A program made the translations under genes and the position numbers. Below, piece after piece: positions 4,191-8,537 of a stretch of 8,537 nt of DNA (position 1 is the stretch's first letter; each line of letters begins with the position of its first letter). The notes beneath the pieces were generated by a model, which saw only the letters and a list, made by a program, of their open reading frames with translations, ran no database searches and was not told the origin of the DNA. This DNA is from Planctomycetota bacterium (GTDB lineage: Bacteria > Planctomycetota > UBA1135 > UBA2386). Location: the NCBI GenBank assembly GCA_947455805.1, contig CANGSN010000111.1, positions 1 through 8,537 of the forward strand, given 5' to 3'.

Positions 4191-7175
4191 CTACAGCGTC
4201 AGCGTGATGCGGACCCAGTTGGTCAGCTTGCTCTCGGCGGTGCCGGTGGCGTCGAGCGTGAAGCCCGCGACGTGCAGTGGCAGGCCGGCGAGGAACGGCA
4301 CCAGCGGGATCGCCAGCGTCGCGCTGGCGTTGCCGCTGCCGTCGAGCGCGCCGACGAAGCCCTGGAAGAACGGGCTCACCGGGTCGAGGCTCAGCTGCGT
4401 GATGACGCTGAAGTTGATCGGCAACAGGCCGCCCGCCGGCAGCGGCACACCGGGCAGGTAGCTCTCGCTCGCGCACAGCAGGTAGGGCCGCCCCGCTTCG
4501 CTCGGCAGTGCCAGCTGCAGCGGCGTGCTGTTGCCCATCGTCAGCGTGGCGGCGTTCGCGCGCAGCGGCATGCCGTCGAGCAGGTACGCCATCGCCTGCT
4601 GCAGCAGCCGCGCCCGCAGCGTCGGGCTGGTGATCGTCTCGAGCGGCAGGCCGAGCACGACGGTGCGCGCGCCGGTCGCCGGATCGAGCTTCTGCACGCC
4701 GGCGACCTGGCCGTTGCCGTAGCGCAGGCAGGCGATGCTGCTGGCGTTGGTCGGCGCCAGCACGTCGGCGAAGTTCACGTCGTAGGTGCCGGACGTGCCG
4801 TTGTCGAACGCGCCCGCCGGTGCGCCGGTGCTGACCGTGCCCGGCAGGCCCGCCTGCAGCGTGTAGACGTTGGCGTCGTCGGCGACGTAGGTGGCGCCGA
4901 GCACGTTCCGATAGAAGGCGCGGTCGGCGGCGCTGCCTTGCGCGTCGAGGTCCCAGCCGACTTCGGCACCGTGCACCAGCAGGCTGCCGCCGGCGTTCAG
5001 GTAGTTGCTCGCCAGCACCTGCTCCAGCGCCGAGAACGTCTCGTCGGCGGTGCTCTCCTCGCCGAGGTTCCACACCACGGCCTCGTAGCCGCCGAGCAGC
5101 ACGCGCCCGAGCTGCACAGCCTCGTTGCTGGCGGCGTCGAAGCCGAGGCTCAGGTTGGCGTCGCGGCGCAGTGCGTCGCCGACGAGGCGAGTGTAGTCGC
5201 GCGTGTTGTCCGGGCCCTTGACGAAGCGATCGAGGCGATCGAAGCCCTGCACCAGCAGCGCCTGCGCGGTCGCCAGGTGGTCGGTGCCGGCGGTCAGCAC
5301 CTCGGTCGGGAACGAACGCCCGGTCGCGTTCGCCGCGCGCACGCGGAACGAGCGCAGGCTGTGGTGCGGCAGCGGACCGGTCGACCAGTTCGTGGTCGTC
5401 ACCGTGGCCGCGGTCGTGAAGCCCTTGCCGTCGAGCGAGGTCTCGACCAGGTAGCTGGTGGCGCCGGGGGCGGCATCCCAGGCGACGCGCAGGCCGCGCG
5501 CGCCGTCCTGCACCACGCGCAGGGCCGGCGGTGGCTCCGGCGGGAACGCCGCCAGCGGCGCGAAGTAGCGCAGCACGCCGCGCGCGTAGGCGCGCGCCGC
5601 GAGGTAGCGGAACTCGGGGTCGTGCAGCGACGTGTGGTCCAGCGAACCGGGCGTGTCGTGGAACGCGAGTTCGACCAGGATGCCGGGCATCGTGCTCAGC
5701 AGCCGCACTTCGCCGAAGTTCGCGGTCTTCTGGCCGCGATCGACCCAGGACGGGTTCCAGAATGCCTGCAGGTCGCCGACGATCTGCGTGTGCACGGCCT
5801 GGCTCAGCTGGGCCGAGCCCGCGGTGGCGCCGCCGTTGTAGATGAACGTGTCGGTGCCTGTGCCGCCGCCGGCGTTGGTGTGCAGAGAGACGAACGCGTC
5901 GGCGGTGCGCCACTCGGCGAAGCGCGGGCGCGCGGTGACGTCGTCGTCGCTGTCCTGGCCGGTGCTGCTCGAGTCCCAGACGGTGCTCGGTGCACCGGCG
6001 AACTGCGTCCAGTAGCGCGCGCACTCCTTCCACCGCAGCTGGTTGCTGGTGGTGCCGCCGCGCACCAGCGAGCCGAGGCCGCCGCCGAGGCGCACGGTGT
6101 CGGCGATGACGACGCCGCCGCCGCTCGACTGGTTGCTCAGCGTGATGCGGGCGCCGGTGGCCGGCGCGAACCAGAAGTTGCCGAGGTGCGCCCAGGTCAG
6201 GTTGTCGAGCCGCTGGTCGACCACGACGTTGGCGACGCCGCCGGTGTGCTCGATGCGGTAGTTCGTGGTCGGGCAGCGGTTGGTGCCGGCGCGATACCAG
6301 ACGAACACCGGGTAGAGGCCTTCCTTCGCCACCGGGATCGTCCACGTCGCGGTCGCGGTCTCGGCGGCGGGGTTCGTGCTGGCGAAGCGGAAGGTGCCGC
6401 CGTTGTAGCCCGACGACGTCGACAGGCTCCAGACGCCGGTCTCGATGTACGCCGGGGCACCGTTGTCGTTGTCGGCGAGGCCGTCGACGTCGACTTCGCC
6501 GTGCTCGCGGCACATCACGACGTCGGCGCCGAGGTTCTGCAGGAACGGGATCAAGTACTGATTGCAGATCTCGGCGGTGTGGATGTCCTCGATCAGCCCG
6601 TCGATGACACCCCGCTGCGTCGTCCAGCCGAGCGTGCTGTGCCAGTAGTAGCCGTGGCCGGGGGACACCGCGATGCGCTTGCCGGCGAGCGCGCCGAACG
6701 GCGCCACCAGCGACTGCACGGCGGCCCCTGCCGCCGGGGCCGCGGGTGCGGACGGCAGACGCGTCTCGCCGAGGGCGGTGCGCAGGTCGACGGTGCTGCC
6801 GTCGGCGCGTTGGACGAGGATCTCGACGTGGTTCAGCCCCGGCGTCGACAGCGCCGTCTTGTCGATCTGCTCGAGGGCATGTTCGCGCTCGCAGCCGGCG
6901 ACGGTGGCGCACAGCCGCTCGTCGAACACCAGCTGCACTTCGTCGCCGGTCACCGTGCAACCGAGAAGGCGCGTGCCGGGAGGAACGTGGCTGGTGAAGC
7001 CCTGGGCCCGTTCGGCCGCCGACGGGCCGGCGCACAGGTGCGCGATGGCGGCGGCGACCGAACCGTGGAGCGGCGGCACCGTGGCGAGGTTCTGCTGGCG
7101 GAAGAACAGCACCTGCTGGGCCGCGGCGGGGACGGCGCACAGCGCGGCAGCGACGGCGACGAGGGGTCGATGCAT
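4191..7175 (-). CDS. Secreted multidomain N-acetylmuramoyl-L-alanine amidase (GerMN, split Amidase_3, golvesin-like, FnIII, GATase1-like)
   Basis: The product is a 994-residue exported protein, predicted to cleave the amide bond between MurNAc and the stem peptide in the periplasm or at the surface. Parts: signal peptide (1-20, cleavage near AAA|Q); GerMN-like domain (about 22-125, with LCAGPSAAERAQGF and HVPPGT); Ala/Pro linker (140-152); first half of Amidase_3 (165-225) with zinc-ligand candidates H174 in SPGHG and E196; golvesin/Xly-like beta domain (about 240-365); second half of Amidase_3 (385-538) with zinc-ligand candidate H432 in SLHTNA and catalytic-type E502 in ILVELAFHDT; FnIII (548-628); GATase1/ThuA-like module (about 637-865); and a C-terminal beta domain (868-994) of a type common in planctomycete secreted proteins. 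All core Amidase_3 residues seem present, so it should be active. The ATG at 7175 gives a proper signal peptide. There is no clear Shine-Dalgarno sequence. The stop is TAG. Confidence 0.88.
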   Translation of the reverse strand: MHRPLVAVAAALCAVPAAAQQVLFFRQQNLATVPPLHGSVAAAIAHLCAGPSAAERAQGFTSHVPPGTRLLGCTVTGDEVQLVFDERLCATVAGCEREHALEQIDKTALSTPGLNHVEILVQRADGSTVDLRTALGETRLPSAPAAPAAGAAVQSLVAPFGALAGKRIAVSPGHGYYWHSTLGWTTQRGVIDGLIEDIHTAEICNQYLIPFLQNLGADVVMCREHGEVDVDGLADNDNGAPAYIETGVWSLSTSSGYNGGTFRFASTNPAAETATATWTIPVAKEGLYPVFVWYRAGTNRCPTTNYRIEHTGGVANVVVDQRLDNLTWAHLGNFWFAPATGARITLSNQSSGGGVVIADTVRLGGGLGSLVRGGTTSNQLRWKECARYWTQFAGAPSTVWDSSSTGQDSDDDVTARPRFAEWRTADAFVSLHTNAGGGTGTDTFIYNGGATAGSAQLSQAVHTQIVGDLQAFWNPSWVDRGQKTANFGEVRLLSTMPGILVELAFHDTPGSLDHTSLHDPEFRYLAARAYARGVLRYFAPLAAFPPEPPPALRVVQDGARGLRVAWDAAPGATSYLVETSLDGKGFTTAATVTTTNWSTGPLPHHSLRSFRVRAANATGRSFPTEVLTAGTDHLATAQALLVQGFDRLDRFVKGPDNTRDYTRLVGDALRRDANLSLGFDAASNEAVQLGRVLLGGYEAVVWNLGEESTADETFSALEQVLASNYLNAGGSLLVHGAEVGWDLDAQGSAADRAFYRNVLGATYVADDANVYTLQAGLPGTVSTGAPAGAFDNGTSGTYDVNFADVLAPTNASSIACLRYGNGQVAGVQKLDPATGARTVVLGLPLETITSPTLRARLLQQAMAYLLDGMPLRANAATLTMGNSTPLQLALPSEAGRPYLLCASESYLPGVPLPAGGLLPINFSVITQLSLDPVSPFFQGFVGALDGSGNASATLAIPLVPFLAGLPLHVAGFTLDATGTAESKLTNWVRITLTL

Positions 7176-7184
7176 GGTTCGTCC

Positions 7185-7190
7185 AATCTA
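7185..7190 (-). promoter_or_regulatory. Possible -10 hexamer of the amidase gene
   Basis: On the minus strand TAGATT lies 9 nt before the ATG at 7175 in otherwise GC-rich sequence. It would give a transcript starting within a few bases of the start codon, in line with the missing Shine-Dalgarno sequence. No convincing -35 element is seen. The 76-bp gap also has to hold the promoter of the divergent methyltransferase gene. Confidence 0.3.
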
Positions 7191-7239
7191 GCGCCGGATG
7201 GCACCGACACAGCCCGCTGCACGGGATTGCCGCGCCGGG

Positions 7240-7245
7240 TAGTGT
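7240..7245 (+). promoter_or_regulatory. Possible -10 hexamer of the methyltransferase gene
   Basis: TAGTGT is followed by exactly 6 nt and then the GTG start at 7252, the spacing expected for a leaderless mRNA. The same TAG is the in-frame stop that makes GTG 7252 the first possible start. No -35 element or Shine-Dalgarno sequence is seen. Confidence 0.35.
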
Positions 7246-7251
7246 CATGTC

Positions 7252-8049
7252 GTGCCGACCATCGCCGAGAACTTCGCCAACTGGAACGACCCGTCACGCT
7301 GGATCGACGATGGCAACGAGTGGTCGCAGGCCTGGGGCTCGCCGGCGACGATGTGGTTCGGCTCGATCCTGCCGCGCGTCGCCGCCAACCTGCCCGCGGG
7401 CTCGCTGCTGGAGATCGCCTGTGGCCACGGCCGCGTGACCGAGTTCCTGCTGGCGCACTGCGAACGCTACGTCGGCGTCGACCTGGCGCCGGACTGTGTC
7501 GCCACCTGCGAGCGGCGCTTCGCCGGCATCGGCAAGGCGACCTTCCACCGGGTGGACGGGCGCACGCTGGCCGGCCTCGGCGACGGCAGCTTCGACTTCG
7601 CCATCAGCTGGGACTCGTTGGTGCACGCCGAGCAGGAGGCGATCGAGGGCTACGTGCGCGAGCTGATGCGCGTGCTGCGCCCCGGCGGCACCGCCTTCCT
7701 GCACCACAGCAACCTCCATGAGCACGTCGGGTCCGACGGCGTGCTCACCGTCGAGAACCCGCACTGGCGCGCGACCTCCGTCTCGGCCGCCCTGGTGCGC
7801 GAATGGGCGGCCCAGCACGGAGCCCAGTGCCTGGCTCAGGAGCTGGTGCAGTGGGGGACCACGGCGTGGAACGACTGCTTCACGCTGCTGCGTCGGCCGC
7901 GGCCAGGCGACGGCCAAGTGGCCCCACGCATCGTGCGGCACCCGGGCTTCGACATGGAGCTCGGCTTCTTCCGCATGGTCGACGCAACCTGGCGGCACAG
8001 CCTGACCGTGGCCCGCAACCAGCGGGCGCCCGGTGCCGGCGGGAGCTGA
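7252..8049 (+). CDS. Class I SAM-dependent methyltransferase
   Basis: The 265-residue cytosolic protein has a Rossmann methyltransferase core: motif I LLEIACGHGRVTEFLL (residues 52-67), the ribose-binding acidic residue D77 in VGVDLAP, FDFAISWDSLVHAE (114-127), and LMRVLRPGGTAFLHHSN (138-154). The WSQAWGS.....W segment before motif I, the HHSN after the core and the C-terminal QELVQWG..AWNDCFTLL recall, from memory, methyltransferases found in surface-polysaccharide gene clusters, so a sugar O-methyltransferase role is possible. No glycan genes are visible here to support it, and the substrate is unknown. GTG at 7252 is the first start after an in-frame TAG at 7240; the ATG at 7247 is in another frame. 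The gene diverges from the amidase gene and converges on the chorismate mutase gene with 21 bp between the stops. Confidence 0.85.
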   Translation: MPTIAENFANWNDPSRWIDDGNEWSQAWGSPATMWFGSILPRVAANLPAGSLLEIACGHGRVTEFLLAHCERYVGVDLAPDCVATCERRFAGIGKATFHRVDGRTLAGLGDGSFDFAISWDSLVHAEQEAIEGYVRELMRVLRPGGTAFLHHSNLHEHVGSDGVLTVENPHWRATSVSAALVREWAAQHGAQCLAQELVQWGTTAWNDCFTLLRRPRPGDGQVAPRIVRHPGFDMELGFFRMVDATWRHSLTVARNQRAPGAGGS

Positions 8050-8070
8050 CCGGCGGCGGACGGCTGGAAC

Positions 8071-8355
8071 TCAGGAACCCGCGACGGTGCGCGCGACGAC
8101 GTCGCGCGAGGCGGTGAACACCACGCGCAGGATCGGCTCGAGTTCGGCCGGGACGAAGCCGTCGGCGGGGCTTGCCGCCAGCAAGGCCGCCAGCATCTCT
8201 CGCTCGCGCGTCGGATCTGCCGCCGCGTGCCCGTGCACCTTCTTCAGGGCACCGATGCGGCGACACAGGCGCGCGCGCTCGTGCAGCACGTCGACGAGAC
8301 GGCGGTTCAGGACGTCCATGGCTGCGCGCAGCGCATCGAGTTCGGACGGTGGCAT
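8071..8355 (-). CDS. aroQ: Chorismate mutase, AroQ (type II) monofunctional
   Basis: This 94-residue all-helical protein aligns without gaps to the N-terminal mutase of E. coli PheA over its first 60 residues. It converts chorismate to prephenate for Phe and Tyr synthesis and probably works as an intertwined dimer in the cytosol. Active-site residues seen: R10 (E. coli R11), R27 (R28), K38 (K39), D47 (D48), R50 (R51) and E51 (E52). The C-terminal helix has the S83-R84 pattern, but the position of the catalytic Gln88 appears to be Val87. There is no signal peptide and no fused prephenate dehydratase or DAHP synthase. The ATG at 8355 leaves a normal-length N-terminus. No aromatic-pathway neighbour is visible. 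Divergent from the U32 gene, with a 99-bp gap. Confidence 0.85.
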   Translation of the reverse strand: MPPSELDALRAAMDVLNRRLVDVLHERARLCRRIGALKKVHGHAAADPTREREMLAALLAASPADGFVPAELEPILRVVFTASRDVVARTVAGS

Positions 8356-8364
8356 GCGGGGCCC

Positions 8365-8370
8365 ATGCTA
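8365..8370 (-). promoter_or_regulatory. Possible -10 hexamer of the chorismate mutase gene
   Basis: On the minus strand TAGCAT lies 9 nt before the ATG at 8355, the same hexamer type and distance as at the amidase gene. There is no Shine-Dalgarno sequence and no clear -35 element. Confidence 0.3.
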
Positions 8371-8454
8371 CGGCCGCCGCGGGGCGAAGCGATCGACCGC
8401 CGCCGCGGGTGGCATTGCGGGGTCCGCGCCGGCCGGGTAGAGACCTCGCCCCCG

Positions 8455-8537
8455 ATGCAGAGGACCCACAAGCCCGAAGTGCTGGCCCCGGCCGGCAGCC
8501 TGCCGTCGTTGCTGGCGGCGCTGCAGCACGGCGCCGA
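8455..8537 (+). CDS. U32-family peptidase, 5' end (3' truncated by window)
   Basis: Only the first 27 codons and two bases are present. After a short MQRTHK lead the protein reads PEVLAPAGSLPSLLAALQHGA, the hallmark N-terminus of U32-family proteins (PELLAPAGxxxxLxAAxxxGAD). Members include collagenase-like proteases and the RlhA, TrhP and UbiU/V proteins that act in rRNA or tRNA hydroxylation and ubiquinone synthesis. The subfamily cannot be told from this fragment. The ATG at 8455 is chosen because it leaves six residues before the conserved motif. The upstream sequence has no clear Shine-Dalgarno sequence. Confidence 0.85.
   Translation, partial: MQRTHKPEVLAPAGSLPSLLAALQHGA

Noticed and set aside
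7199..7213. Sigma-54-like site TGGCAC with GC at the right spacing upstream of the methyltransferase
   Set aside because: The -24 half is perfect but the -12 half reads CAGC rather than TTGC, and nothing about the gene suggests sigma-54 control. Likely chance.
3865..7248. Second long minus-strand frame (about 1127 codons) over the amidase
   Set aside because: It is a frame-shifted reading of the amidase gene, with Arg/Pro-rich low-complexity translation.
4140..7721. Very long open frame (about 1190 codons) on the plus strand across the amidase gene
   Set aside because: It is antisense to a protein with a signal peptide and recognisable amidase motifs. Its translation is Arg/Gly/Ala-rich with no domain; GC-rich coding DNA often leaves such frames open.
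7294..7998. Minus-strand frame opposite the methyltransferase
   Set aside because: It shows no motif, while the plus strand has full SAM-methyltransferase motifs.
8374..8409. Two copies of CCGCCGCGGG (8374-8383 and 8400-8409) between chorismate mutase and the U32 gene, as operator sites
   Set aside because: Low-complexity GC sequence of a type expected by chance here. No further copies were noticed near other promoters.

Overview
The window is a GC-rich (by eye near 70%) bacterial chromosomal segment. It is densely coded, with eight protein genes or gene parts on both strands and no gap longer than about 170 bp. I see no rRNA, tRNA, CRISPR, IS element or phage gene. The likely source is Planctomycetota, probably one of the high-GC marine or environmental lineages. 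This is an inference from three things: the secreted multidomain amidase with its typical C-terminal module, an orphan GspG-like prepilin, and the actin-like gene paired with a coiled-coil gene. Myxococcota or another high-GC Gram-negative group is not excluded.

Layout from left to right: the 3' end of queC (+, preQ0 synthase); a converging prepilin-type N-methylation protein (-); a divergently transcribed dihydropteroate synthase folP (+); a coiled-coil protein with Pro/Ala linkers (+), followed 62 bp later by an actin/MreB-fold ATPase-like protein (+). A strong palindromic hairpin then separates the actin-like gene from a converging, very large secreted protein (-). That protein carries a GerMN domain, a split Amidase_3 domain, a golvesin-like insert, FnIII, a GATase1-like module and a C-terminal beta domain. 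A SAM-dependent methyltransferase (+) diverges from it and converges on a short AroQ chorismate mutase (-). The window ends in the first 27 codons of a U32-family peptidase gene (+).

Most of the genes are unrelated housekeeping neighbours (queuosine, folate and aromatic biosynthesis, RNA or protein modification). The exception is the coiled-coil plus actin-like pair at 2163-4108. It looks like a two-gene cytoskeletal module, a filament-forming or degenerate actin with a dedicated elongated partner, and is the best candidate here for an undescribed system. The amidase is the second unusual object: a carbohydrate-binding-like domain seems to interrupt its catalytic fold.

At the level of expression, several starts lack a Shine-Dalgarno sequence but have a TANNNT hexamer 6-11 nt upstream (folP, amidase, methyltransferase, chorismate mutase), which suggests leaderless or near-leaderless transcripts. 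The prepilin and actin-like genes instead have clear purine-rich ribosome-binding sites.
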